Shown here: positions 20,973 through 31,914 of the stretch, piece by piece
How positions within the stretch are numbered: position 1 is the first letter of the stretch
Layout of the letters: every line of letters begins with the position of its first letter
DNA from: Bretschneidera sinensis
Taxonomy: Eukaryota > Streptophyta > Magnoliopsida > Brassicales > Akaniaceae
Assembly (NCBI GenBank): GCA_023935145.1
Contig: CM043700.1
Span: forward strand, 69,637,620 to 69,701,619
DNA length: 64,000 bases
Direction: 5' to 3'
Made by a program: the position numbers and the translations under genes
The notes under the pieces: model-generated
The model's database searches: none
Told to the model about the DNA's origin: nothing
Seen by the model: the letters and a program-made list of their open reading frames with translations, nothing else

Positions 20973-22242
20973 ATGTCTGAGAGAATCAGAATCAAGACCA
21001 CTGTTGGAGGACCTCACGCGCCTACTAGGCTACAGTCCAAGAAATTTGTGGCACCGAACACCAAAGGGAAGGGATTGGCAGGCTCCTATAGCAAAAAGGC
21101 AAGGATAGAGCTCGACGACTCCCTGTTTTGGAGACCAGCCGCCAAAGAGAGGCATAACTCTAACATTCATCATAAAAAGATAATGACGGGTAAATTTGTT
21201 GACTTCGAATATATTCATCATGCTAACTTTTACATACCACCTCCCTTTGAGGCAATGCGCTTGACCACACTGGTCAAGATTCACCAAAAATAGTACCCAT
21301 GCCTGATTCACCAGTTCTACGCGAACTTAGTGAAACTTAGTCCACTGGCTCTTCGATTCAGAACCAGTGTGATAGGTGTGGAGTTTAAGGTCAACACTGA
21401 CCTCCTGGTGAGCATACTGGGGATCCTTGTGGGAGGGATCCAATGGAGTCTGGACGGATGGCCAGACAACTTCGACTACAATGAGGCATGTCAGCTCGTT
21501 AGGGGTAACCCTAACTATATCTTTTGGCCCACTACATTTCACACATGTAGTGACATACCCCTCGATTCAAAGTTGTTCAATCTCATTGTGAGCTAGACCA
21601 TCCATCCACGACTTGGGAGTCGGGGCTATCTCTCAAAGATAAATATGGTATTGATTTGGTGTCTTAAAATTGGACACCATTTCAATATCTACCCCAACGG
21701 CTCGCCAACATGAAAAACAACGAAGCTAGTGACTCGGGATGTCTTCCCTATAGGATGCTCATCACCCTCATCCTCCAGCACTTCCGGGTTCATCTTCCTG
21801 CCTCTAAGGCTCATGACACGACCCCAAGGATATCATCAATGTCTCTTCTCTGAAGAAGATAGGATACACAATCCGAGATGGAATGATCTACTCCAAGGTA
21901 GGGAAGAACATCAAGATTGGAGAGGATGACAGTAGTGAGGAAGATGACGAGGGTCTAGGTGATGCAGTCCCTACCGCTGCTATGGACACTGATGACCGAG
22001 CACCACCGCATGGTGGTTTTAGTACTGGTCCAACTTGATACAGTGATCTATTCCAGGCCATATCGAGCCTCCAACTATCCATGCAGTTCGGGTTCCAGAG
22101 CTTGAGCTCTTCTGTTAATGCCATGCATCATGACCTCCGCTCCCTTAGAGATGACTTCGAGTTGCACTGAGAGCACACAGAGGGCTCCTTGGCTGAGCTT
22201 CAGGATCTTATACGAGACGACTCTGATTCTCCCACTCACTAA
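20973..22242 (+). pseudogene. ORF3 at the env position of Sirevirus A (putative plant transposon protein domain)
   Basis: The ATG at 20973 opens a basic, Lys-rich N terminus followed by ERHNSNIHHKKIMTGKFVDF, LIHQFYANL, LVSILGI and GNPNYIFWP blocks and a C-terminal acidic and Ser-rich part with SMQFGFQSLSSSVNAM, ending TAA at 22240-22242. The F-Y-A-N-L segment and layout recall the plant putative plant transposon protein domain (PF20167) rather than a viral envelope; I see no signal peptide or membrane anchor. Stops occur at 21291 and 21594 and frame shifts after 21700. The homologous ORF of Sirevirus B is at 44579-35106 (minus). Confidence 0.55.
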
Positions 22243-22756
22243 GTTGGCTGTTGTTATCTTTTCAGTAGTATATAGCTTTTAGTTGTTCTTGGCATGAACA
22301 TTTATCACATTATCATACATTTCAATTTTTATTTTCGGCTTCTAGAAGCCCATGATGTATAGATATATGGATTTATTTGACTGTATTTCATGATTACCTT
22401 ATGATTCATATACTTTCTTTACTTTTACGCTATGTGATTACTTCGTTTAAATCCTTCTTTACTCGGATATGCTTTAACTACTTATGCTAGTGTGGAAAAT
22501 TTCGGTTCTTCTTGGGAAGTCTTCCCTATTCTGAATTATGCCTAATTTTCGCACACAAGTTTTTTTATGCATAATCTTATTGTCCGTAGTCCTATGTTGC
22601 TTATTTTTGGACTATTCCTTTTATGCTATTGTCAAAACAGGGGAGAAAAATGAGAAACAGAGAAATATCACAGTAGACTTAAAATATAGCATAGATTTAG
22701 AGGGAGCATTGCAAAACATTACTCATTAGTTTTGTCATCATCAAAAAAGGGAAGAT
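22243..22756 (+). other. 3' untranslated tail and polypurine tract of Sirevirus A
   Basis: No convincing gene. It contains the perfect 14-bp palindrome GGCTTCTAGAAGCC (22337-22350) and a hydrophobic short ORF (22538-22729) that I do not recognise. It ends with AAAAAAGGGAAGAT at 22743-22756, the polypurine tract adjoining the 3' LTR. Confidence 0.6.
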
Positions 22757-23921
22757 TGTTAACCCTTATCTAAATTTTAATAATTACAAAACATTACTCT
22801 AATTGTACTAACAGTTTTGTTTAAGTGTTTAAACGATAAAAGCTTTTAGCAAAGAATCAAGATGCAAGAACTCAACCTGAATCAGACACCGAGTCAAGAC
22901 AGAAGATATAGTATAGGCATTAAGGTATTAAAACAAACCATAAATCTCTTATGTTCAAGTAAGTAGCTTGTCTTATGGCTATTTTTATAAAATAATTTTG
23001 ACAAACATAATTATTCAAACTCTTCTAAGTCAAAAACACTTTAAAACATGAAAAACTGGGTTGAATGGCAACCTAGTCGACTGGCTCCTTATACCAGTCG
23101 ATTGGGATATGAGACAGAATGTCCCCAGTCGACTCAGTGATCTATACCAGTGACTGGAAACTGGGACAATGAGTTCCCAATCGACTGGTGCTTAGGACCT
23201 AATCGACTGATACTCTCCCACAGCCTAAAAGTGAACTTTTTCACTTGACCCAGTCGACTGGTACTAAGACCCAGTCGACTTGTAATTCAAAAAAATATGA
23301 CCGTTTAAGACGCTAAACTTGAGCATTTAATGCACCAAACCTACCAAATCAGTGTTTAACTGTCATATTAATTCAAAGCTATATAAACCCACTTCAATGA
23401 GCATTTAAAAACACAAGAATACACATTCAATCTATAGTTTGCTCATTAATACTCGAAAGTTTTGAAAAATTTATTATTGCGCCATTCTTCAAAATTTTCT
23501 TTGAAAGAGAGATATTTTTCATTTGTAAAAGAATTTATTGCTATCTCTCTACCATTTATTTTACTACAACTCATATTTATTGTAAAGGGATTAACTTCCG
23601 TAAGGAAGAGATTAGTTTCCGAGAGGAAGGGATTATTTATAAGGTTTGTAAAACACCTGTGAAGTTGTACGACTAAAAGTTTTAGTGGATCACTTCAAGG
23701 AGGCTCCTTGAAGAGAGTGGACGTAGGGTCGAAACGAATCTGATATTGCCAAACCACTATAAACTGAGTTTGCATTTTCTCTTCCTTAAACTCTTTTACT
23801 TAAAGCACATTACTTGTTTATACACTTGTGCATTTAACTATTTTTATAAACTTGCAAGTAATTAGCAAACGTTTTTAAAAACCAAATTCAACCCCCTCTT
23901 AGGTTGAAATCTCAATTTACA
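22757..23921 (+). repeat. 3' LTR of Sirevirus A
   Basis: Direct repeat of 7293-8457, same length. TATA box at 23380. Palindromes at 23065-23285, several differing from the 5' copy by C-to-T or G-to-A changes, and one with a small deletion (CCAGTGACTGG). Followed by TSD AGCTC. Confidence 0.9.
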
Positions 23922-24900
23922 AGCTCATTGAACCGTTGGACTTCCCTTACTGTCCGAGGGGGGTTCATGCCGAAGATGGCCTCGATTTTTTTTGGGTTTG
24001 CCTCTATGCCTTTTTAGGTTACCATGAAGCTGAGGAACTTCCCTCTAGTGACTCGAAATGCGCACTTCGCGGGGTTCAGTTTCATTTGATGATGTTAAAG
24101 TACTTCGAATGCTTCCTCCATATCGGTTTCGTGGATTTTGGCCTTGACACTTTTTACCAACATGTCATCCATGTAGACTTCCATGTTTCTTCCGATCTGC
24201 CCATGAAAGATCTTGTTCACCAATCTATGATAAGTTTCCCCAGCATTTTTAAGGCCGAAGGGCATAACCTTATAGCAATACAATCCTTGACCGGTGCTGA
24301 AGGCCGTTTTCTCTTGGTCGGACCTGTGCATAGGGATTTAATTGTAACCGAAATTGGCATGCATAAAGGTTAGAAGTTCATGCCTCGATGAGCTGGTCGA
24401 TCCGTGGTAGTGGGAAGCTATCCTTTGGACAAGCTTTGTTTAGGTCTGTGAAATCGATGCAGATTTGCCACTTACAGTTGGCTTTCTTGACCATCACAAC
24501 ATTAGACACCCAGTCTGGATAGTCTGTTTCTCAGACGAAGTTCACCGCGAGTAGCTTGTCCATTTCAACTTTGATAGGGGCTTACCGCTCGGGAGCGAAC
24601 AAACTCTTCTTCTGGATGACTGGTTTGTGACTTGGGTCCACGTTTAACCGGTGCACGATCACTTCTGAGCTGATTTCGGGCATGTCTAATGTCGACCAGG
24701 CGAAGAGATCCTGATTTTTTCTAAGGAGGGCGAGTAAGGATCTTTTAGGGTATTCAGGGAGGTTGGAGCCGATCTGAACCGTTCGGGAGATATCTTCGCC
24801 GAGGGGGACATCGATCAATTCTTCAATAAACTGGCCCTTCGAAGTCTTCTACCTCGAGAGAGAGAGCCTCCGTCCTTTTTTCTACCCTCACGGTGTTTAG
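23922..24900 (-). pseudogene. reverse transcriptase of the Retand-like element
   Basis: On the minus strand, 24818-24582 encodes the Ty3/gypsy lead (LFAWSTLDMPEIS, HRLNVDPSHKPV, then APER). 24550-24400 carries the K-W-Q-I-C-I-D-F-T-D-L-N-K-A-C-P block, and 24331-24095 the KTAFSTGQGLYCYKVMPFGL block and the YMDDMLVKS catalytic motif (24164-24175). Downstream, NPPRTVREVQR passes directly into a piece matching the end of the RT-RNase H connection, as if about 40 codons were lost. Several stops interrupt the frame. Confidence 0.8.
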
Positions 24901-24904
24901 ATAG

Positions 24905-25383
24905 CAGGACCTAGAGATTTACTGGTTTCCCTTGGCTTCACCCACCCCGTCTTCTGTGGGGAACTTCATTTTCAAGTGGTATGTGGACACGATCGCTTTG
25001 AGTTTGTTGAGGGTGGGTTTGCCGAAGATTATATTATAAGACAACGGTTGTCTGACCACCAGGAAAGTAGTCTGTACGGTGGTCGTTTGTAGAGCTGTTC
25101 TTGCGGTGACTGAGAGAACTGCGCTGCCTTCAGCAAACACTGGATCCCTTGAGAAATCATATAGCGGGGTGGAGACTGATTCTAGCTGAGCATCTTCCAA
25201 TTGCATCTACTAGAAAGTATCATAGAATAAGATGTCAGTTGAACTCTCGTTGTCGACAAGGATGCGGCTCACATCATTGTTGGCCACGAGAAGAGAGACA
25301 ACCACGGCATCATCGTGTGGGGTCTAGACCCCCTCCAGATCTTTGTTTGTGAAGAAGATTGCTTGGTCCATCTTCCAAATCCA
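24905..25383 (-). pseudogene. aspartic protease of the Retand-like element
   Basis: On the minus strand, FFTNKDLEGV and [10 protein letters not shown] precede the protease motif [11 protein letters not shown] (near 25270-25240), then a YDTF segment, SVTARTALQTTTVQTTFLVV and YNIIFGKPTLNKLKAIVSTYH. The catalytic D-(S/N)-G is D-N-E here. Stops at 25326-25324 and 25212-25207 (two adjacent TAG) stand where Gln-type CAG codons would be expected. The gag that should precede it is cut off by the Tekay-like LTR. Confidence 0.75.
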
Positions 25384-26775
25384 GTGTGAAGGAGAAAAGA
25401 AAAGAAAAAAAAATTTGTTAAAAAAAAATCAAAGTAAAAAAAAAACGTGGCAGCAGGTGTTCATGGCAGTGAGTTGGAGGGGTGTGTGTGTTGAGTTTGA
25501 AAAAAAATTTGGAGGCTGCGCTTTGCAAATTCATGGCATTATTTTCGGGAGGGAGGGGGGGCTGGGACTAAACTTGTATATAAATAGTTTAATTTGCTTG
25601 TTTTGTTATTTATCCTTTGCAAATTTTTGGTTTCTCCTTTCCTCAATTCAAATTTCTCTTTTTCTCTAAGCACTTGGGGACCAAAAGAAATGTTGAAAGA
25701 GCAAAATTTTGAAGGGGTTTACTGGAGAATTTCATAGAGAATCACGAGAAGCTATCAAAAAAATAGAAAGTGTTGATGATCAGCAATCGGGGGAAATTTT
25801 TGAGAGGAACAGGAAAGGCAAAGAGGTGATCCACGGGTAGATTTAAGTGCTATGTGGTGAGTTAGATTTACTTTAAGTAATCTAAATAAAAAAGAAAATA
25901 TCTAGTGATAATATTAAAATAAATTATTAGCTTATGCTTTGGTGGTAGATAAAAATTTGATTGATAGGTATGATATGAATTTTGGTCATGTAGAAAATTA
26001 TTACGTGAGAAATAATATTTTGGAATAATAAGTTAATTTAATAATAAAAGCGATAAGTGAAATTCTTGATGAGCTATGGTTGATGTTTTGATACGAATTA
26101 TGAGGAGATGAAATTTAGTGGATCTTGACAAGTTTTGATGGATGATTTGATGTGATTTGGAATGAGAAGAATTTAATCGAAATTTTTTATATAATTTGAG
26201 AAAAATTAGGATAGCCAAAATTAAATGTTTGAATTCATGTTTGTTTTTTTTTTATGTTATTGTTCAGATGCATATTTCATATCATTGTTCATATGCATAT
26301 ACATTAAATGAAAAGAAAAGAACTGGGAAGGCAGTCGATCTAATTGAAAAACTGTGACAGCTAGTATGTGCTGGAAATAAAAGGGACACCGTGACAGACG
26401 GTATATGCTGGAAATAAAAATCGTGACAGCCGAGATAAGCTGTAAAGAAAAGAACTGGGAAGATAATCGGTCTAAATTAGAATAAAAGAACCAGGAAGGC
26501 AGCCGGTCTAAGATAAAAACATGTCAACATGTGGGAAGACTTTCCCACAATAATAATATTGATGCATTGCATATGTTTTACTTATTTCTTGCATTACTGA
26601 AATGCTGATATGTGATGGTTATTGTGAATTTAGTTATAGATGAATGAGTCTTACAGAGAGACAGTTATGGTCATAAGAACCATCTAAATGGTAGATTTTA
26701 TGATGTGAACCTCATTACGAGGAAATTTTGAGAAAATTGATGGTCTTGAGGTGAACCAATAAATAAGAAGGAGAG

Positions 26776-27674
26776 TGTTAGGTTTTGTCCAAGAATTAAA
26801 CAGATGGAAAAGTCAACATCAGGCTTGGAGGTGTGCCCCGCGGCCCAGTCTTGTGCGTCGCAACCAGCAACAAGTCCAAAAGTTGAGGATGGTGGTGTGC
26901 GTCGCGGCTCAAGGTGTGCGCGCCGCGGCACAACCCACCCAAGCCACGGCCTCCAGTATAACAACATGTTCTCCCCTCTTCTGAGACGCGGCCTGCCCTG
27001 TTCTGGGCCGCAGCTCCAAGAAAACCTGATGCCAAGTTTTAGCACTCTTCTCCTGATGCGTGGGGATTGATTAAAACGCACAGGATCACTTAGACTTGTT
27101 GGAGGGCTATGATTGATTGGTCCTCAAGATCTAAGGGTTGAGATTGACTTCAAGATTGGTTCAAGAAGTTGGCGCACTATATAAAGGGTAATCTAGCTTC
27201 AATCATGACACACACAAAATACAAGATCATCATACAAGATAATTCAAGTGCAAGTGTGAGAGTGCAAAGACATAAAACACAAGAGAGGCATTAGAATAGA
27301 TCTCATACAAGAGAGGCTGGTTTTTTAGAGAGAGAGTAGTATAGATTGGGGATTCAAGGGCTTTGTAATTGGAATTTTCTTGGGAAAATTCCAGGGAAAC
27401 ACTTAGTCCTTATCATTTTCTTTTTCTCTTCTTTTGTTCTTCAAGAACAAGAGGATTCTTGAAGAGGTGTTGCTGTAATTGTAAGAACTCCATTGATTTA
27501 GTGCAAAGAAATCAGAGTAGCTCATGGGGACGTAGGCACATTGCCGAACCTCGATAATAATTGCTTGTGTTCTTTTTTTGATTAGTCTGATTGTTGTTTA
27601 TTACAAGTCATTCTAGACTTGGGTGTTTAGAAAGATCACAACCTGGGATTTCGCAAGAAGGTGATTTTCCAACA
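26776..27674 (+). repeat. 5' LTR of Tork copy 1
   Basis: 899 bp, starts TGTTAGG and ends TTTTCCAACA. A GC-rich block (26820-27010) with several GTGTGC(G)CCGCGGC-type repeats precedes the TATA box TATATAAA (27178-27185). It is longer than the 3' LTR, mainly in the GC-rich block. Confidence 0.9.
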
Positions 27675-27675
27675 G

Positions 27676-27762
27676 TGGTATCAGAGCTAGAAGAGATACC
27701 ACCAACAGTGGTCTTAGAGCTACAACAGTGGTATCAGAGCTTGTAAAGCTGGGTATCAGAGC
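27676..27762 (+). repeat. primer-binding site of Tork copy 1 with three extra PBS-like copies
   Basis: TGGTATCAGAGC (27676-27687) is the initiator tRNA-Met complement next to the LTR. Related words recur: TGGTCTTAGAGC (27709), TGGTATCAGAGC (27729) and GGGTATCAGAGC (27751). Confidence 0.75.
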
Positions 27763-27898
27763 AAGGCGACAATAATCAAAGGTTAACTTCTTGAGAGATT
27801 CAAGAATGGTGCTGGGATCAAGATTTGATCGAGTTCTTGAAATTTAGAAGTTGGAAAGCAATTGTAGGTGCTGCATAAATCTGGGATTTTTTCGCAAG

Positions 27899-28350
27899 AT
27901 GGGTTCAAACTTCATTGTCGAAAAGTTTGATGGAAAGAGAGACTTTGCCCTTTGGAAATGAAAAATCAAGGTGGTTCTTATGCAACAAAAGGTGGACTTT
28001 GCTATTGGAGAAGATGACAATTTTCCAGCATCAAGTGGACAAGGGCTGTTCGTTAGAGGAAGGCCAGCAACTCGAAATGGCAGTAGCATCCATGGCAACT
28101 ACTGAGAGAAATCAAAGGGTAGAGCGCAGAGCCATGGGAGATCACATTCCAAACCGAAGTTTGGAGGAATGTGGTGCTACTACTGCAATAAGGAGGGTCA
28201 TTTCAAGAGAGATTGCAAGAAGATGATAAGGGAGGAGAGAGGAAGAAACCATACCAACAATGGAGAGGTTTTGGTTGCCAAGGGAGAACAGCAAGATGAT
28301 GTTCTTGTTGTGTGCTCAAATGTGAGCAGGAGGCAAGGCATCGAGAAATG
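27899..28350 (+). pseudogene. gag of Tork copy 1 (internal deletion)
   Basis: The ATG at 27899 starts MGSNFIVEKFDGK, a Tork gag N terminus. TGA at 27959 stops it. The text jumps at about 28030 from the N-terminal to the C-terminal gag region: relative to copy 2, roughly 430 bases are missing between short AGCA/CAAGT similarities. The zinc knuckle CYYCNKEGHFKRDC (28172-28213) is intact. Confidence 0.75.
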
Positions 28351-29641
28351 AATCTTGGATTCTGGGTGCACTTATCACATGTGCCCTCACCGGGATTGGT
28401 TCAAGAATTTAAAGGAAACCAATGATGGAAAGGTTTTCTTGGGGAATGATACTTCTTGCCAAGTGAGGGGAATAGGAGACATCCAATTGAGGATGTTTGA
28501 TGGAGTCACAAGGCTGCTGCAGAATCTGAGGTATCTTCCGGATTTGAGAAGAAATTTGATCTCATTGGGGCAGCTAGATTCCATGGGGTACACATACAAA
28601 GTAGATGGAGGAAAGATCGAGGTAACCAAGGGATCTTTGATAGTGATCAAAGCAGCAATAAAGGATGGTCTCTATGAGATAATCGGAGAGACAGAAATCA
28701 AGGATCAAGCAGCAAGCTTGATGGTTGAGATGGATAAGGCAGTACTTTGGCACAATCGCTTGGGACATATGAGCAAAAAGGAGCTGCAAGTTCTCAGCAA
28801 GAATGGCCTACTTGATGGTGACAAGGTAGAGAAACTTGATTTCTATGAGAGTTGTGTTCTTGGGAAGCAACATCGAGTTAGCTTCAACACTGGAGTGCAC
28901 AACTCTAAGGGTATTCTTGACTACATTCTGGCGAATCTTTGGGGACTAGCAAGAACACCAACAAAAAGAGGTAATCGTTACTTTCTTTCTTTAATTGATG
29001 ATTATTCTAGAAAGGTTTGGGTTTATTTTCTTAAAAATAAATCAGATGCTTTGAATAAATTTGTGGTATGAAAAAAGTTATTGGAGACTCAAACAAGCAG
29101 GGTAGTTAAGGTGTTAAGAACCGATAATGGCTTAGAATTTTTTAATAAGGATTTTGATAAATTCTATAAGTTAAATGGGATTCTAAGACATAGAACGGTT
29201 GTAAAAATCCGTCAGCAAAATGGAGTTGTTGGGAGGATAAATAGGACCCTTATAGAAAAGGTTAGGTGTATGTTAATTAGGTTCGGTTTACCAAAATGTT
29301 TTTTGGGGGAAGCTGTGTCTACTAATGCATATTTGGTTAATAGATCACCCTCTAGGGCTTTAGACCTTAAGACTCCCGAGGAAATATGGAGTGGGAAACC
29401 CTTTGAGTTGAACAACCTTAGAACTTTTGGATATGCTGCGTTTGTACATCAAAAGGATGATAAACTTAGCCCAACGTCTAGAAAATGTGTGTTTCTAGGG
29501 TATGGTGATGGGGTTAAGGGGTATAGGTTGTGGTCCTTAGAGCCAAAAGGATTTAAACTCATAATCAGTAGGGATGTCATTTTTAATGAGCATGTATTTC
29601 CCTATTTGGAGAAAAATAACCCTGTAGGGGATAGTGAGTAA
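28351..29641 (+). pseudogene. protease and integrase of Tork copy 1
   Basis: The frame 28355-29071 keeps an intact protease site (M-D-S-G-C-T-Y-H-M) and the pre-integrase zinc region, where the first Cys of the C-x2-C pair is Tyr (FYESCVLGKQ). In the integrase core the first Asp is Asn (ANLWGL, near 28935), the second Asp is present (LRTDNG, near 29115) and the catalytic Glu is Gly (NGVVGRINR, near 29232). TGA at 29069 breaks the frame before 29081-29641. Despite long open frames the enzyme has lost two of three catalytic residues. Confidence 0.8.
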
Positions 29642-29656
29642 ACCAGTTCGGTATTT

Positions 29657-31012
29657 ATGGAGCATGGCATCAAGGAAAATTCAGTTCAGGTAAAGCCCAT
29701 TGATGAATGCCAAGCTCAAGACACTCATGAGGAGGCTGAACTAGAAGGAGATGATGCAACAAGTCAGAATGACTATCAACTCACAAGGGACCAGGAAAGA
29801 AGGCTGGTCAAACCACCTTTGAGATATAGTTTTGCGGATGCTATTATAGCAGCTCCTTATTCAGAATGATGGATAAGTGAACCAGAAACTTACATTGATG
29901 CCATGGGATGTAAAGATTCGTCAAGATGGAAGCTAACCATGGAGGAGAAAATGGATTCTTCGAGGAAGAACAACTCTTGGGAATTGGTGCACATTCCAGG
30001 GAAATAGAGAGTTGTGGATTGTAAGTGGATTTACAAGATAAAAGAAGGGAACCCTCCAAGGGATGAAGTTCGGAACAAGGCTAGGCTGGTGGCGAAGGGG
30101 TTCATGCAAAGAGAAGGCATAGATTTCACAGAAATTTTCTCACTTGGACACAAGGTGGAGGAAATGGTGAGTATCCTCATCTATGTCGATGATATGCTGT
30201 TGGTTGATAACAGCAGAGAGAGGATAAAAGGGTTAAAATCTCAACTCAGTGAGGAGTTCGAGATGAAGGATCTTGGCCTTGCACAAAAGATCCTTTGGAT
30301 GAGAAGAATTCGGGAAAGGGAGAGAAACAGGTTGAAGGTTTCTCAGCCTTCCTACATAGAAAAGGTGTTGTACAAGTTTTCTATGGAAGATGGTATACCA
30401 ATGAAGATTCCCCTTGCTGGTCATTTCAAGTTCTCCAGCGAACAATGTCCTGGAACAGATGAGGAGAAGAAAGAAATTAAAAATGTCTCTTACTCTAGTG
30501 CGGTTGGATCAGTCATGTTCATGATGATAAGCACTAGACCTGATATTTCTTAGGCAATTAGTGTTCTTAGCAGATTTATGAGTATTCCCGGAAAGAAGCA
30601 TTGGCTTGGGATGAATTGGTTGCTGAGGTATAAGAAGGCTTAGTTACAGCCGGTGGAAACACTCTCAAAAACCGAAGCTGAGTACATAGCGGCTACAGAA
30701 GCCATTAAGAAGGCTATGTGGTGCAAAGGATTGTTGGAAGAGTTGAAAGTCCTGAAAGAGCAGGTGGTGGTGTATTCAGATAGTCAAAGTGCATTGCACT
30801 TGTGTAGGAAGCCAGTGTTCCATGAGAGGACTAAGCATATGGATGTTCGGTATCATTTCATTCGGGAAAATGTTACGAAAGGATGCATACATGTGGACAA
30901 AGTCGCAATGGAAGAAAATCCTGCAGATTTAGGTACTAAAGTTTTACCCCTAAGTACGTTCAATCATTGTCTTAGACTTCTTAGGATTGGAGTCGGTTGA
31001 TATGGTGACTCA
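29657..31012 (+). pseudogene. reverse transcriptase and RNase H of Tork copy 1 (deletions)
   Basis: RT N-terminal text (WIYKIKEG, ARLVAKGFMQREGIDFTEIFS) jumps at about 30140 to HKVEEMVSILIYVDDMLLV, skipping the first catalytic Asp region found in copy 2 (53100-53370). RNase H likewise jumps at about 30630 from LLRY to the SKTEAEYIAATEAI block, followed by VYSDSQSALHL and RTKHMDVRYHFIRE. The polyprotein ends near 30998. TAG or TGA stops occur at 29868, 30005, 30551 and 30642. Confidence 0.75.
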
Positions 31013-31081
31013 AGTTGAGTTTGGATCCTGAGTTCTCTACACAATGGGTTCGGGTTTAATTGCTTAGACAAATGTATAGTT

Positions 31082-31914
31082 TGTTGGGTTTTGTCTAAGA
31101 AATAAACAAATGGAAAAGTCAGCATCAGGCTTGGAGGTGTGCACCGCGGCTCAAGGTGTACGCGCCGCGGCACGGCCCTGTGCGCTGCAGCACAGCGCAC
31201 CTAAGCCAAGGCCTCCAGCAGGGTAGCATGTTCTCCTCTCCTCTGAGCTGCGGCTCCAGGTACACCTGATGCCAAGTTTCAGCACTCTTCTCCTGATGCA
31301 TAGGCCTTGATTAAAATACACAAGATCACTTAGACTTGTTGGAGGGCTATAATTGATGGTCTTCAAGATCTAAGGGTTGAGATTGACTTCAAGATTGGTT
31401 CAAGAAGTTTGTGCACTATATAAAGGGTCATCTGGCTTCAATCATGACACACACAAAATATAAGATCATCATACAAGAGAATTCAAGTGCAAGTGTGAGA
31501 GTGCAAAGACACAAAATACAAGAGAGGCACTAGAATAGATCTCATACAAGAGAGGCTGGTTGTTTAGAGAGAGAGTAGTATAGATTGGGGATTCAAGGGC
31601 TTTGTAATTGGAATTTTCTTGGGGAAAATTTCAGGGAAACATTTAGTCCTTATCACTTGCTTTTTCTCTTCTTTCGTTCTTCAAGAACAAGAGGATTCTT
31701 GAAGAGGTGTTGTTGTAATTGTAAGAACTCCATTGATTTAGTGCAGAGAGCTCGGAGGAGCTCACAGGGACGTAAGCACATTGCCGAACCTCGATAACAA
31801 TTGCTTGTGTTCTTTCTTTGATTAGTCTGATTGTTGTTTATTACAAGTCATTCTAGACTTGGGTGTTTGGAAAGATCACAACCTGGGATTCCGCAAGAAA
31901 GTGATTTTCCAACT
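31082..31914 (+). repeat. 3' LTR of Tork copy 1
   Basis: 833 bp direct repeat of 26776-27674, with a shorter GC-rich block. Followed by TSD GAGAG. No clear polypurine tract lies immediately upstream. Confidence 0.88.

Larger units (their letters stand above)
7293..23921 (+). mobile_element. Sirevirus A (Ty1/copia), complete LTR to LTR, interrupted by an Athila-like element
   Basis: Two LTRs of 1165 bp each bound the element and the 5-bp TSD AGCTC (7288-7292 and 23922-23926) is perfect. The order of gag, protease, integrase, RT and RNase H is that of Ty1/copia. A long gag with a coiled coil and a His/Asn/Arg-rich tail, an ORF between pol and the 3' LTR, and repeated palindromes in non-coding regions all point to the Sirevirus genus. 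Without the nested 12734-19309 the element is about 10 kb. Several stops and frameshifts make it non-functional. Confidence 0.88.
1..25383 (-). mobile_element. Retand-like (Tat lineage) Ty3/gypsy retrotransposon, incomplete, interrupted by Sirevirus A
   Basis: Minus-strand order from right to left is protease (about 25380-24905), RT (24900-23922), then after the nested insertion 7293-23921, RNase H, a second plant-type RNase H, integrase (to about 5130), an antisense plus-strand ORF (1995-4956) and a tandem-repeat block (1-1297). Two RNase H domains, an antisense ORF after pol and 3' tandem repeats together are characteristic of the Tat/Retand branch of plant Ty3/gypsy. The 3' LTR should lie left of base 1. 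The gag and 5' LTR are missing because a Tekay-like LTR begins at about 25383. All pol domains carry stops, so this is a dead, old copy. Confidence 0.75.
26776..31914 (+). mobile_element. Tork-like Ty1/copia copy 1 (deleted)
   Basis: LTRs 26776-27674 and 31082-31914 and a perfect TSD GAGAG (26771-26775, 31915-31919) mark the boundaries. The 3' LTR ends CAACT where the 5' one ends CAACA. Internal order is gag, protease, integrase, RT and RNase H; the TNT1-94-type text (DSGCTYHMCPHRDWF, YVDDMLLV) suggests the Tork lineage. Compared with Tork copy 2 it lacks central gag, part of RT and part of RNase H. Confidence 0.85.

Noticed and set aside
20973..22242. Viral envelope or movement protein
   Set aside because: No signal peptide, membrane helix, or movement- or coat-protein motif is visible; the similarity is to plant transposon-associated text.
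26698..27081. GC-rich ORFs in the Tork LTR (both strands), also at 30964-31200 and 54489-54716
   Set aside because: They fall within U3 repeat blocks, are not conserved in frame between the LTR copies and have no recognisable domain.
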